In this document: in pieces, positions 51,968 to 60,669 of the stretch
How positions within the stretch are numbered: the stretch's first letter is position 1
Layout of the letters: every line of letters starts with the position of its first letter
From: Ilyomonas sp964249755
GTDB lineage: Bacteria > Bacteroidota > Bacteroidia > Chitinophagales > Chitinophagaceae
Assembly: GCA_964249755.1 (NCBI GenBank)
Contig: CAXUDB010000002.1
Coordinates: 806,001-870,000 of the forward strand
Direction of reading: 5' to 3'
Length of the DNA stretch: 64,000 nucleotides
The notes under the pieces: model-generated
Seen by the model: only the letters and a program-made list of their open reading frames with translations
Databases searched by the model: none
What the model was told of the DNA's origin: nothing
Translations under genes and position numbers: made by a program

Positions 51968-52372
51968 TTAGAGATTGCCGCTAAATGTATAAGACAAATC
52001 TACCTGCCAGCCATTGCCGGTTTGCACCACTTTCAGTTTGCGGGCAATGTTGTCAAACGAATTTTTATAGCTGATGATGTGCACAGAATCGCTCACGGTG
52101 TCTTCTTCCAGAATATTGATGGAGGCTTCGTGGTAATCCTCTTTCTGCTCATTGCTTTTTGTGCGATAACTGCTCACCAGTCCTTCCAGTCGTTTGTCAT
52201 TTGCCTCATTGCGAAGCATGTAAAACCGGGCTTTGTCCCAGTCGCCCTTCAGGCTGGCATCAATAAATTCCCGTCCGGCATCAAATGCGTTTTCTGCTTT
52301 CGGATAAGCGCCGTTACAGCCGACTGCTATTACAACAACACAAAGTGCAGGAAGAAGAAAACACCATTTCAT
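51968..52372 (-). CDS. DUF4878-like lipoprotein
   Basis: From the ATG at 52372 the 134-residue product has a lipoprotein signal (CVVVIAVGC, Cys at about residue 19) and a small NTF2-like cone fold pattern: AENAFDAGREFIDASLKGDWDKARFYML at the start, then a domain with four beta strands (SVHIISYKNS, KLKVVQTGNGWQVDLSYTF). This fits the DUF4878 family, Bacteroidetes lipoproteins of unknown role. It lies 27 bp upstream of ppa and 48 bp after the DUF5686 gene on the same strand, so it may be in the same operon. Confidence 0.75.
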   Translation of the reverse strand: MKWCFLLPALCVVVIAVGCNGAYPKAENAFDAGREFIDASLKGDWDKARFYMLRNEANDKRLEGLVSSYRTKSNEQKEDYHEASINILEEDTVSDSVHIISYKNSFDNIARKLKVVQTGNGWQVDLSYTFSGNL

Positions 52373-52420
52373 GCAGTGAAAATAAACAGAATGCGCCGAT
52401 ACATCCATAGAAGCGAAGCT

Positions 52421-54892
52421 TTAATCTTCTTTATAATTGGCTTGAAGACCTGACACTGAAAAGCGGATGCCGCTGGTGTTGCCACCCTGCGGATTATACG
52501 ATTGCACAAAATCTATCCGCAGCAGTTTTAAAATGTTTTCGATAGAAAAATAATACTCCACATATTGCCTGTCTTTATAAAACAATGCATTACTGCCGGC
52601 CACAAAAAACCAGTTCCATTTTTTTAGCAGTGGAATCTGGTTCGTAAGCAAACCATTCAAATGATATTCCGCATGCGCTTCTGTGTAAAAATTGGCTGCA
52701 TTGCTCAGGTTGTAATACTCTGCTAACTGGAAGCCTTGCAGGTAATCTGTAGCCAGCGCGCTGCGGTTGCCATAATAGTGCTGGTAATCCGGCGCAAACA
52801 ATTGTGCCTTATTAAAGAAGCCGCCTGCTGTAATGTTATAGGCAAACCGTCCGCCCAAATGCAAATCAATGTTGTCGCTCACATTCAATCTCCATTTATT
52901 GTAATTAATGTCGCTGCCCAGTGTGTTGTGCACGCCTTGTATAAACGTAGCCGTTATTGTAGGATAAGAAGACCCCATATTGACAAAACGATCCGGGAAG
53001 GAAACGTACCTGGCGCCGGGTTGCCACTTTAATGCTAACGAAGCTACCAATGCCTGGTGCGCCGGGAAATTCCCAGCCGGAAATCCCTCCGGATAGTTAG
53101 GACTTAAGGTTCTTCCTTTCGATTTTGTAATGACCCAATCTGTTGTATTTTCCAGCGGGTGACGGTCCTGGTATTCGGCATAAGCGGTTACGGCAAAACC
53201 GCCGGGAAGCTCTTTGGTAAACGACGTTCGCCAAAACGGGGCTTCATAGATCTTCATGTAATTACTGGTGTAAAACAATGTGCTGATGGCATTGTTGAAA
53301 ACCGTTATCGGCTGGTCGTTGTTTACCTGGAAAACCCTTCTACCGCCTGATAAATACAACGAGGTCCGGTACTTTTTACCGTAGGTAAAAATGCCGGTGA
53401 GATGAGAATTGAAATGATGATTATTGAAGCCATAACGCACCGTTGGGCTGATAAACAAGGACTGCCGGTCGGTAGTCCATCGCTTTGTGAAGTTGGGCGA
53501 AAAAATAATGTTCGCGCCTTCTACCGTATTGTAAGAAACTGTGTAAATAAGCGGATCGAAAAACACATCAGTCTTGCTTTTGGTATTCGTAAAATCCTGT
53601 CCGAATACGAGCAGCGGTATTAATTTTGGCTTGTTTCTCGCCTTGTCCACCGAGTCTAAATAAGCCCGGCTGCTGCGAATGGTTTCTAAGCTGTCCCGTC
53701 TTTTATAATCCGCTATTTCCACTTCCTGCAATGGCACCGGTCGGGTACTGTCCCAATACGAAACAGGTTTTTTTGTTGCGCTGTCCGGGTAAGTGATAAT
53801 AACATGGTTAAAGAAATTCTTGGCAAACTGCGGCTGCAGATTGAAGTGACTATACACCTGCACAAAATTGCCATACCCGGCAAAGCCCAACAGGTTGAAG
53901 GAAGGATAAATCACCTGTTGTTTCACCAGCCAGTTGCTGTCTACCTGCACATAAATCTGGTCAATCTTCAACAGGTCAAGATATTGCATCTGCTGGTCTT
54001 TCTGCACACTTAGTTCCACGCTATAGATGCGCCAGCTTCCTTCAATAATATTGATATAACCGGCAAACACCGGCTCATATTTCCGTTTGGGTATTACACG
54101 AATGTGGTTAATAAGCAAACCATTGTCGTAGAAAGTTCCATCCAGCTTGTAATTGTATGCATTCAGTGCGTTGTTAGCAATGGGCGAGATGAAGCCGCGC
54201 GGGTTCAGGTTATCGCCGATTTTAATGTTGTTGTGATAGAAGGAAATGATTTGCGGCGAGCCAAGCCCATAGCCATTGCTGTTGCCGCTCACGCGGGTAG
54301 AAAGCACTTCTACTTTCTCTTTATTTGGCTCTTCAACCGACCATCTGGCAATGGTTTCAGACAGAAACAAGGTTTGATTTTGCATGGTATCTTGGCTGGG
54401 CAACTCTACTTTTTGCCCGAGCATTCTTTTGGGAAAACTTTCCAGTTGCAGTCTGCCCTTTATATATACATCGCATTGCAGTTTTTGGATCTCATGCTCA
54501 TACTGCGGCCGTTTTTTTATCGCGTTGCGAATGATCTCATATGCCTGGTCTTTACCGCCCGCTTTCACCGTTACATTGTTCAGGTTGTATTGCTGCAGCG
54601 GCAGGTTAAAATTGATGGTAACCGTTCCGCTGTTTACCGTCACGTCCAGTTCGGTAGAAATATAGCCCACATGTTGCGCAACCAATGTGTATCTGCCCGG
54701 TTGTACGGCAAGCGTGTAATCGCCATCGGCATTTGCCGAAACACCCGTGGTAGTGCCTTTGATAAGAATGGAAGAGAAAGGTAGCGGCTGACCCATTTCG
54801 CCCGACACGCGCCCGCTGATGGTTTGGGAAAAGAGTGATAGAGAAAGTAAGATAAACAAAGCAAACGAAAGCCCCTGCCGATACCATTTCAT
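52421..54892 (-). CDS. DUF5686 outer-membrane protein with carboxypeptidase-regulatory-like domain
   Basis: The 823-residue protein has a signal peptide (1-22), a CarboxypepD_reg-like domain (about 24-100, ISGRVSGEMGQPLPFSSILIKGTTTGVSANADGDY), a plug-like segment, and the DUF5686 region with many beta strands in the C-terminal 400 residues (for example YGNFVQVYSHFNLQPQ), resembling a TonB-dependent receptor-like beta barrel. The start is the ATG at 54892. It is common in Bacteroidetes and its cargo is unknown. It lies 48 bp upstream of the DUF4878 lipoprotein. Confidence 0.9.
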   Translation of the reverse strand: MKWYRQGLSFALFILLSLSLFSQTISGRVSGEMGQPLPFSSILIKGTTTGVSANADGDYTLAVQPGRYTLVAQHVGYISTELDVTVNSGTVTINFNLPLQQYNLNNVTVKAGGKDQAYEIIRNAIKKRPQYEHEIQKLQCDVYIKGRLQLESFPKRMLGQKVELPSQDTMQNQTLFLSETIARWSVEEPNKEKVEVLSTRVSGNSNGYGLGSPQIISFYHNNIKIGDNLNPRGFISPIANNALNAYNYKLDGTFYDNGLLINHIRVIPKRKYEPVFAGYINIIEGSWRIYSVELSVQKDQQMQYLDLLKIDQIYVQVDSNWLVKQQVIYPSFNLLGFAGYGNFVQVYSHFNLQPQFAKNFFNHVIITYPDSATKKPVSYWDSTRPVPLQEVEIADYKRRDSLETIRSSRAYLDSVDKARNKPKLIPLLVFGQDFTNTKSKTDVFFDPLIYTVSYNTVEGANIIFSPNFTKRWTTDRQSLFISPTVRYGFNNHHFNSHLTGIFTYGKKYRTSLYLSGGRRVFQVNNDQPITVFNNAISTLFYTSNYMKIYEAPFWRTSFTKELPGGFAVTAYAEYQDRHPLENTTDWVITKSKGRTLSPNYPEGFPAGNFPAHQALVASLALKWQPGARYVSFPDRFVNMGSSYPTITATFIQGVHNTLGSDINYNKWRLNVSDNIDLHLGGRFAYNITAGGFFNKAQLFAPDYQHYYGNRSALATDYLQGFQLAEYYNLSNAANFYTEAHAEYHLNGLLTNQIPLLKKWNWFFVAGSNALFYKDRQYVEYYFSIENILKLLRIDFVQSYNPQGGNTSGIRFSVSGLQANYKED

Positions 54893-55056
54893 GGCTCAAA
54901 AGTCGGGTTTATCTCTGATAGATATTCCGCAGGAAAGAATGTTAATTAAATTGTTTGAAGATGTCTGCCAATTAAAGTCGAGTAGCAGCAATAGATACAC
55001 ACGAACAAGTAACATAATGCGCTATAAGAAGTCTTAAATTAAGCAGCCGGCTGCAC
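54893..55056. other. Intergenic flank before the inverted-repeat element
   Basis: I see no gene. This stretch probably holds the DUF5686 promoter on the minus strand. Confidence 0.4.
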
Positions 55057-55270
55057 CCGTCATTCCGCAATTGCCCTCAACACGAACTAACAATAGCAGC
55101 GTCTTGCGAGGGCTTTGTGCGGAATCTGCTCTTGACAGTCCGAACATGTTATTGTATTGGAAATGGCTTTTTATTGTAAGAGAATTCAATCACTATCATC
55201 AGATTCCGCACAAAGTCCTCGTAAAAATGATTTTTGATAAACAATGACGAGGGCAATTGCGGAATGACGG
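55057..55270. repeat. Nested inverted-repeat element (214 bp)
   Basis: The termini (55057-55078 and 55249-55270) are perfect 22-bp inverted repeats with core TCATTCCGCAATTGCCCTC. A second, inner pair (55107-55128 and 55200-55221; core GGGCTTTGTGCGGAATCTG) matches at 21 of 22 positions. Outer and inner arms are themselves related (TTCCGCA..CCTCG). There is no coding sequence. It could be a MITE-like or REP-like element. Confidence 0.8.
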
Positions 55271-55337
55271 TTGCCGCTTTGATTCGACCAATGCCATTAA
55301 GGCAAAGCAGTTATATATCCTATCCCAATTATCCCAT

Positions 55338-55688
55338 CTATCCCCGTTCCGGCTTCACCGCATAGCTTCCCGTTAACGCAGCCATGCCTCCAACCAGTCC
55401 GCCAATCAAACCCGTGGTTATCAGCAACGCAATGCCTGAACCGCCGAAAGGCAGCAACAGCGCCACTTTATGGGATAAAAGGTGATCATTGCCCGCATCT
55501 AATATCATCGCCTGCACCAGCCACAACAAAGCAATACCTACAAAGCCGGCTAAGAAAGATTTGCTTGGCGATTGCTTTAAAATAAGCGCGACCAGAAACG
55601 CCGCAATGGCAAAGCTCCACCACCACAGGTAAAGCGGAAACGCAAAGCCGCAAAGTGCTGTAAGCACAACAGCAATAACAAATTTCAT
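55338..55688 (-). CDS. Small polytopic membrane protein, unknown
   Basis: The 116-residue product has four hydrophobic helices (IAVVLTALCGFAFPLYLWWW, SFAIAAFLVALIL, LAGFVGIALLWLVQAMIL, GIALLITTGLIGGLVGGMAALTGSYA). I do not recognise the family. It lies 9 bp after the penicillin acylase stop on the same strand and is therefore probably its operon partner. Confidence 0.7.
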   Translation of the reverse strand: MKFVIAVVLTALCGFAFPLYLWWWSFAIAAFLVALILKQSPSKSFLAGFVGIALLWLVQAMILDAGNDHLLSHKVALLLPFGGSGIALLITTGLIGGLVGGMAALTGSYAVKPERG

Positions 55689-55697
55689 TCGTCTCGT

Positions 55698-58169
55698 TTA
55701 TAGGTTTTTAAACGTGAGTTTTCCTTTATAATGCCCGCTGGCAAAGTCTTCTTTATGCATGATCTGCAGTTTGTGATAATGACCTGCAATCCAGGTGTCC
55801 AGATCATTCTCATAATAAGCGCTGCCGGGGTTGCCGCTTTGCCCGCCAGGATACACACCATAAGCATTAATGCTATCCGTCAGCTCCACCACCATGCGCC
55901 AGCTCGGTCCATGTGCTTTCTCTTTCAGGTAAGCATTAATTACATTCAAACCGCCGCCAGCATTCACTTCGGTGCGACTGAACGCAGGCAGTTTCAGCAG
56001 GTGATAGAAGCCGCCGGTATTAAACCTGCCCCATTCCATGGTCTTGTTCTTTTGGGCTTTCCTCCATACAGGTTCGGCTTTGTGTAGCGCTTCCGCTACG
56101 GCGTCTGCCACCGTTTCCTTTTCGGGTGTGGTAATGTTATCGGCAAACTCGTACGCAGTATCTTTCAGCAACGCTTCCAGCATCGTACTTTCATTCATAA
56201 CAGGCATGGGCAGATGGCTTTGCCCAAACTCATCATCATACATGCAGCTTTGCAGGCTGTCCCACCACGAGGTAAAAAGCGAAGGTCCCCATTCGTTTGG
56301 CTCATTGCGCAGGTTCCATTGCGCAAGCGTATCTACAAAAACCTGTTCTTCATCGGTGAGCGTAGTGCGTTGTATGTATTTCAGTAAAATGGGTCTTGCC
56401 ATTTCTGCAAACACGTTGTAGTTGTTGGTTTGAAGCGTCTTCATCGAATCGGTGGTGATGCCAGTCATCCGTCGCAATTCGCGGTTGATGATAAAGCCGC
56501 GATACATATCGAGATTGCCACCGATGTAGTAAGGGTAAGACGTATCATAAGCATACTGGTTGGCGCTGCTTACAAAGCCGCGCGCCGGGTTGCGAAGCAC
56601 CAGGTTCTCACTGTCGGGAACAATGCCGGCCCACTTGTATTTATCATCCTCGCCTTCCATCACAAACATACCCTGCTCCCGCCATTTGGCAGGGAAAGCG
56701 CCCTGCTGGCGGATGGCAATATCACCGTCTTTGCATGCAAATACAAAGTTCTGCCCCGGGCATTGATAGCCGTTGGTAGCATTCACATAATCCTCTACGT
56801 TCTTCGCTTTGTCCAGCAGCAGGAAAGCTCTTGCATCGTTGCTGCCGGCATGTGCCGTCCAGTGCAGTGCATAGGCTTTGTTATCCTTTAGCTTATCGCC
56901 GTAGTGGGCATCATAGGTAACCGGTCCCCACACGGTCATGGCGATGTTCTCCACATCATCGGGCTTACCTCTAACATGAATCACTTCTTTGCGGAATGTA
57001 GTGGGCTGCCAGCTTCCCTTGTACCAATACTGGCTCATGGAAGAATCTTTAAACCGCACTTCGTAATAATCTTTTACATCCCGTGAAGCGTTGGTTACGC
57101 CCCAGGCGCAGTTATCGTTAAAACCAATCACGATGGAAGGCGCGCCGGGCAGGCTGGCGCCGTAGGTATTGCCCGATGGTGTGCTCAATTGTATCTCGAA
57201 CCACAGCGCCGGAAGATGCAGACCTAAGTGCGGATCGTTGCACAGGATAGGTCGTCCGCTCGCCGTTTTCGTGCCACTCACTGCCCAGTTATTACTGCCG
57301 TTGCGCCGGTTGGGCAGGTATTTTTTATCGGGGCGACTAAAGGTATCCTTCGGGAAAGAAAAATAGTCTGAATCAGCACCCGGCGGCGCTTTTACGGCAT
57401 ACGCCGGTTTGAGGAAAGCGGTGCCTTTGGGAATGATGGGGTCGAGCGAATCCTGCCCGTAGGGAAACAATTTCTCCCATTGCCGGCGGCTGAAAAACTG
57501 GCGGGCATTGGTCATTTCAAAATCCTGCTCAAAACCCGTCAGGTCAAAGCTCATGTATTTGAGAAACAAAGCTGTTTTCAGGTTCGTCCAGGGCTCAGGT
57601 TTGTAATTGAGTATTTTATATTCAATTGGGTAGTCGCTTTCCTTCAGGTTTTTAATATAATGATTCACGCCTGCGGTGTAGGCATCCATTGCGGCTTTGG
57701 TAGCCGTGTCCCCTTCCATAGTGGTGAGGCTGTTTTCGGCAGCATACACCATCCCAATGCGGCGGAAGTATTTATCAACGTTTAAAAAATTAATTCCGTT
57801 TGACGAATCACCCATAATCTCGCTCAGCCGGCCCGCCGCTGCATCGGTTTGAAACTCCATTTGCCACAACCGAAACTTTGCATGGAGATAGCCTTCGGCA
57901 AAAAACGCATCGGTTTCGTTATCGGCAAACACATGCGGCACCAGTCGGTCATCAATATATACTTCTGTGTTGCCCTGCAAACCATTGGCTGCAATATCGG
58001 CGTTAAACCGCTCGTCTGTTGGCTCTGCATTTTGCCAGAACCCTTTGGAAGGAGAGAGGAAGTACCCCAGCCGCGGCGTCTTTTTTCCGCCCGCCGGTAG
58101 CTGATTGTCGAGCAAAACAATCAGGGCAATGGTGATAATGGCTGATACAACAAGAGGCACAACTCTCAT
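55698..58169 (-). CDS. Penicillin acylase family protein
   Basis: The 823-residue precursor matches N-terminal-nucleophile amidases of the penicillin G acylase family. An N-terminal membrane anchor or signal (VVSAIITIALIVLLD) is followed by the alpha-chain region with YIDDRLVPHVFADNETDAFFAEGYLHA.. WQMEFQTDAAAGRLSEI, then the self-cleavage site: Ser292 in RRNGSNNWAVSG becomes the new N-terminal nucleophile of the beta chain. PILCNDPHLGLHLPALWFE (calcium and oxyanion region) follows. Such enzymes cleave amides, including homoserine lactones and beta-lactams, in the periplasm. Length fits the family (about 800). Confidence 0.92.
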   Translation of the reverse strand: MRVVPLVVSAIITIALIVLLDNQLPAGGKKTPRLGYFLSPSKGFWQNAEPTDERFNADIAANGLQGNTEVYIDDRLVPHVFADNETDAFFAEGYLHAKFRLWQMEFQTDAAAGRLSEIMGDSSNGINFLNVDKYFRRIGMVYAAENSLTTMEGDTATKAAMDAYTAGVNHYIKNLKESDYPIEYKILNYKPEPWTNLKTALFLKYMSFDLTGFEQDFEMTNARQFFSRRQWEKLFPYGQDSLDPIIPKGTAFLKPAYAVKAPPGADSDYFSFPKDTFSRPDKKYLPNRRNGSNNWAVSGTKTASGRPILCNDPHLGLHLPALWFEIQLSTPSGNTYGASLPGAPSIVIGFNDNCAWGVTNASRDVKDYYEVRFKDSSMSQYWYKGSWQPTTFRKEVIHVRGKPDDVENIAMTVWGPVTYDAHYGDKLKDNKAYALHWTAHAGSNDARAFLLLDKAKNVEDYVNATNGYQCPGQNFVFACKDGDIAIRQQGAFPAKWREQGMFVMEGEDDKYKWAGIVPDSENLVLRNPARGFVSSANQYAYDTSYPYYIGGNLDMYRGFIINRELRRMTGITTDSMKTLQTNNYNVFAEMARPILLKYIQRTTLTDEEQVFVDTLAQWNLRNEPNEWGPSLFTSWWDSLQSCMYDDEFGQSHLPMPVMNESTMLEALLKDTAYEFADNITTPEKETVADAVAEALHKAEPVWRKAQKNKTMEWGRFNTGGFYHLLKLPAFSRTEVNAGGGLNVINAYLKEKAHGPSWRMVVELTDSINAYGVYPGGQSGNPGSAYYENDLDTWIAGHYHKLQIMHKEDFASGHYKGKLTFKNL

Positions 58170-58243
58170 GGCAGTTGATTATGGGGGCTAAAATAAAGGA
58201 ATTTTGGTGAGTGATGGGCAGATTGACATCCTGTAACCTTACA

Positions 58244-58600
58244 ACATTTAAGATAGGTCTGAAACGTTCAGGCATATACCAGATGTTGTAAGGATGGAGG
58301 AAAAATACTTTTCAACCTATACAGGATGTTGTAAGGTAGGAGGAAAAAAGCTTTCAGCCCTATATCACAGGTTGTAACATAGGAGGAAAAAATGTTTTCA
58401 ACCTATATCGTACGTTGTAAGGATGGAGGATTGAAGCTTTCAGACCTATACCGGATGTTGTAACATAGGAGGATTGAAACCTTTTGACCTATATCGAATG
58501 TCGTGAGGGTATAGGTATCCAACCGGGACACCTATATCGTATGTTGTAGCGACACCGGCTTATAGATACAGAACGTGTATCGAATACTGTAAGAATGGAA
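58244..58600. repeat. 43-bp tandem repeat array, about 7-8 units
   Basis: Units start at 58278, 58321, 58364, 58407, 58450 and 58493 (43 bp each) and at 58536 (45 bp, degenerate), with a partial unit before them (about 58244) and after to about 58600. The consensus ends in ACCTAT and contains TGTTGTAACATAGGAGGA. The period is not a multiple of 3, so it is not coding. It fills the divergent region between penicillin acylase (minus) and the DNA methylase (plus). Confidence 0.9.
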
Positions 58601-58738
58601 GCCCTTTGCTTTATAACCGGCATAGAACCCTGCCGCATAGGATGCCATACATAGATAAGCATAATAGCCAATCATTTTCATTTCTTCTTGGCAGCGTTGC
58701 CCGCACCCGATATTTTTACCGCTACAAACAGCATAGCA

Positions 58739-59533
58739 ATGGATGAACACCCACGGGATACAAAAGCGTTTACCAGCCGCTCGCCGCTGCGTTATCCCGG
58801 CGGCAAAACGCGGGGCGTGGCGCACATCACACAATATTTTCCAAAAGGTATGAAGGAGATGCTGTCGCCGTTCTGGGGCGGTGGTTCGGTAGAGTTATTC
58901 ATGGCAGCGCAGGGCGTATTTGTGCAGGGTTACGATGTGTTTTCGTCGCTGGTTGAGTTCTGGCAATGTCTGCAGGAAGCGCCGGAGGCTTTGGCAAATG
59001 CCATCCAGCAATGGTACCCGTTGCCCAAAGCAACCTTCTATCACCTGCAGGCGGTACAAACCCATTTTGAAACTCCGCTGGAGCGTGCGGCAGTTTACTA
59101 TGTGTTGAACCGCGCTTCGTTTTCGGGTTCTACCTTATCGGGCGGCATGTCGCCGGATCATCCCCGTTTTACGCCCTCTGCCATCGAACGGATCCGCGCG
59201 TTTTACAACCCGAACTTTAGCGTGCACCAGGCTTCGTTTGAGGCGTCGCTGGCTGCGCATGACGACAGTGTTTTCTGCTATTTGGACCCGCCTTACCTTA
59301 TTAAAAGTTCGCTCTATGGCAAAAAGGGTAATGCACATAAAGACTTTGCCCACGAGGCGTTGGCAGCTATTTTAAAGGAAAGAAAGAATTGGGTATTGTC
59401 GTACAACGATTGCGAAGAAATCCGCGCGCTGTATAAAGGCTTTCACATCATTATGCCGGAGTGGAAATATGGAATGTCTAACGATAAATCATCGAAAGAG
59501 GTATTGATATTGAGTGAGGATTTGAGCGGGTAG
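58739..59533 (+). CDS. DNA adenine methylase (orphan, Dam/D12 class)
   Basis: The 264-residue protein is an alpha-class N6-adenine methyltransferase of the D12/Dam type: SAM site LRYPGGKTR, SPFWGGGSVELFM (motif I), QGYDVFSSLVEFW, the catalytic motif IV DPPYL (residues 183-186 with the ATG at 58739) and the C-terminal KNWVLSYND, SSKEVLI. Its recognition sequence cannot be told. No restriction endonuclease is next to it. It sits immediately downstream of the 43-bp tandem repeats. An in-frame upstream start at 58688 is weaker. Confidence 0.88.
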   Translation: MDEHPRDTKAFTSRSPLRYPGGKTRGVAHITQYFPKGMKEMLSPFWGGGSVELFMAAQGVFVQGYDVFSSLVEFWQCLQEAPEALANAIQQWYPLPKATFYHLQAVQTHFETPLERAAVYYVLNRASFSGSTLSGGMSPDHPRFTPSAIERIRAFYNPNFSVHQASFEASLAAHDDSVFCYLDPPYLIKSSLYGKKGNAHKDFAHEALAAILKERKNWVLSYNDCEEIRALYKGFHIIMPEWKYGMSNDKSSKEVLILSEDLSG

Positions 59534-59543
59534 CAATTGTGTG

Positions 59544-59694
59544 CGTCATTGCGAGGCACGAAGCAATCTATGAACCGCACTATGAGTGGCTTTTAGTTGT
59601 GAGCGGCTGTATACAAAGAACAAAGCAAGCTCGTTTCTGATTCACCGTCAGCATTTCCTGTATGACACGGATTGCTTCGTGCCTCGCAATGACG
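59544..59694. repeat. Inverted-repeat element with perfect 25-bp termini (151 bp)
   Basis: The two ends, 59544-59568 and 59670-59694, are perfect reverse complements (core TTGCGAGGCACGAAGCAAT) with about 100 bp between them. This motif is known to me as a common intergenic repeat in Bacteroidetes. It lies between the convergent dam and ctlX genes, where it could also serve as a bidirectional terminator. Confidence 0.85.
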
Positions 59695-59746
59695 GGCAAG
59701 CTTGATTAAGTACTCATCAACCTTTATTGCAGGCAACAAACACCCT

Positions 59747-60667
59747 TCACTTCTTCTCCAAAAATATCTCTGCCATCATACACCTAACACTGCCGCCGCC
59801 AACGGTTTCAATGGTATTAATATTCACCGGAAGAAGTTTGGTGTGATGAGACAACTGTTCTTTCTGATCCTGCGTTAATGAATCAAAAGCAGATTGACTC
59901 AAAACCGTAAACAGGTTGCCATCGCTGCTTTCTACCTGCAGCATATTGCCGGTGTAACGGTGCACCTGCTGCATGGTAATATCAATAACCTGGTGCCCGG
60001 TAGCAGTAAGTGATTGCACCACTTTATTTCGCTCAGTTTCATCACGGATAGAACTTAAGCAGATAACGGCATAACCTTCGCCGAGATGCATAATTACATT
60101 GGTATGATAGACATCCGTTCCGTTATCATCCTTCGAATAAAAAGGCACTGTTGTGTAGCCGTGTGCATCTGCAAACTGTTTCAGCAAAGCCGCATCCGTT
60201 CGGGGCGAAAGACAGGCATAAATAATTTTGTGTTCGTGGTCTATAATCATACTGCCTGTGCCTTCAAGATAGAGCTTGTCTGTTTCATACGTTGCCCAGT
60301 CCTCTGTATTTGTTACCACGAAATCATCTTTCAGCGTTTGTATCAGATCGCTCCGCACCTCTATGCGGCGGTTGGCGGCAAACATCGGGAACGTAGCCAC
60401 AGTGCCATCGCCAAGCGTGCAAAACCAGTTGTTGGGAAACACAGCATCCGGCTTGGGTGGCAGCGGTGTATCTTCTATCACCCTAACATCAATGTCCTTC
60501 GCACGAAGCGTAGCCACAAAAGCATCAAACTCTTCCAGGGCTTTTTCCTGCACCTGGGTTTCGCTTAGCGAAACGCTGCCCTGAAACACATTGCTGGCAG
60601 CAGTTTCAGCATTGTAGCCGAAAGATACCGGGCGGATCATCAATATCGTCTTTGCGGTTTGTTTCAT
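59747..60667 (-). CDS. ctlX: Citrulline hydrolase/ureidase-type amidinotransferase, CtlX
   Basis: The 306-residue protein matches the CtlX branch of the amidinotransferase (GME) superfamily: a five-fold beta-propeller with MIRPVSFGYNAETAASNVFQ at the start, PDAVFPNNWF near residue 75, YLEGTGSMIID, VYHTNVIMHLGEGYAVI and the nucleophile Cys296 in GGGSVRCMMAEIF. CtlX hydrolyses citrulline to ornithine. The start is the ATG at 60667, 2 bp after the arginine deiminase stop, so the two genes are coupled: deiminase makes citrulline and CtlX consumes it. Confidence 0.88.
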   Translation of the reverse strand: MKQTAKTILMIRPVSFGYNAETAASNVFQGSVSLSETQVQEKALEEFDAFVATLRAKDIDVRVIEDTPLPPKPDAVFPNNWFCTLGDGTVATFPMFAANRRIEVRSDLIQTLKDDFVVTNTEDWATYETDKLYLEGTGSMIIDHEHKIIYACLSPRTDAALLKQFADAHGYTTVPFYSKDDNGTDVYHTNVIMHLGEGYAVICLSSIRDETERNKVVQSLTATGHQVIDITMQQVHRYTGNMLQVESSDGNLFTVLSQSAFDSLTQDQKEQLSHHTKLLPVNINTIETVGGGSVRCMMAEIFLEKK

Positions 60668-60669
60668 CG

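Noticed and set aside
54104..54784. 226-codon frame antisense to the DUF5686 gene
   Set aside because: It lies wholly inside a well-supported gene on the other strand and has no recognisable domain.
58244..58600. Possible CRISPR array
   Set aside because: Units are contiguous and the whole 43 bp is repeated; there are no unique spacers and no cas genes in the window.
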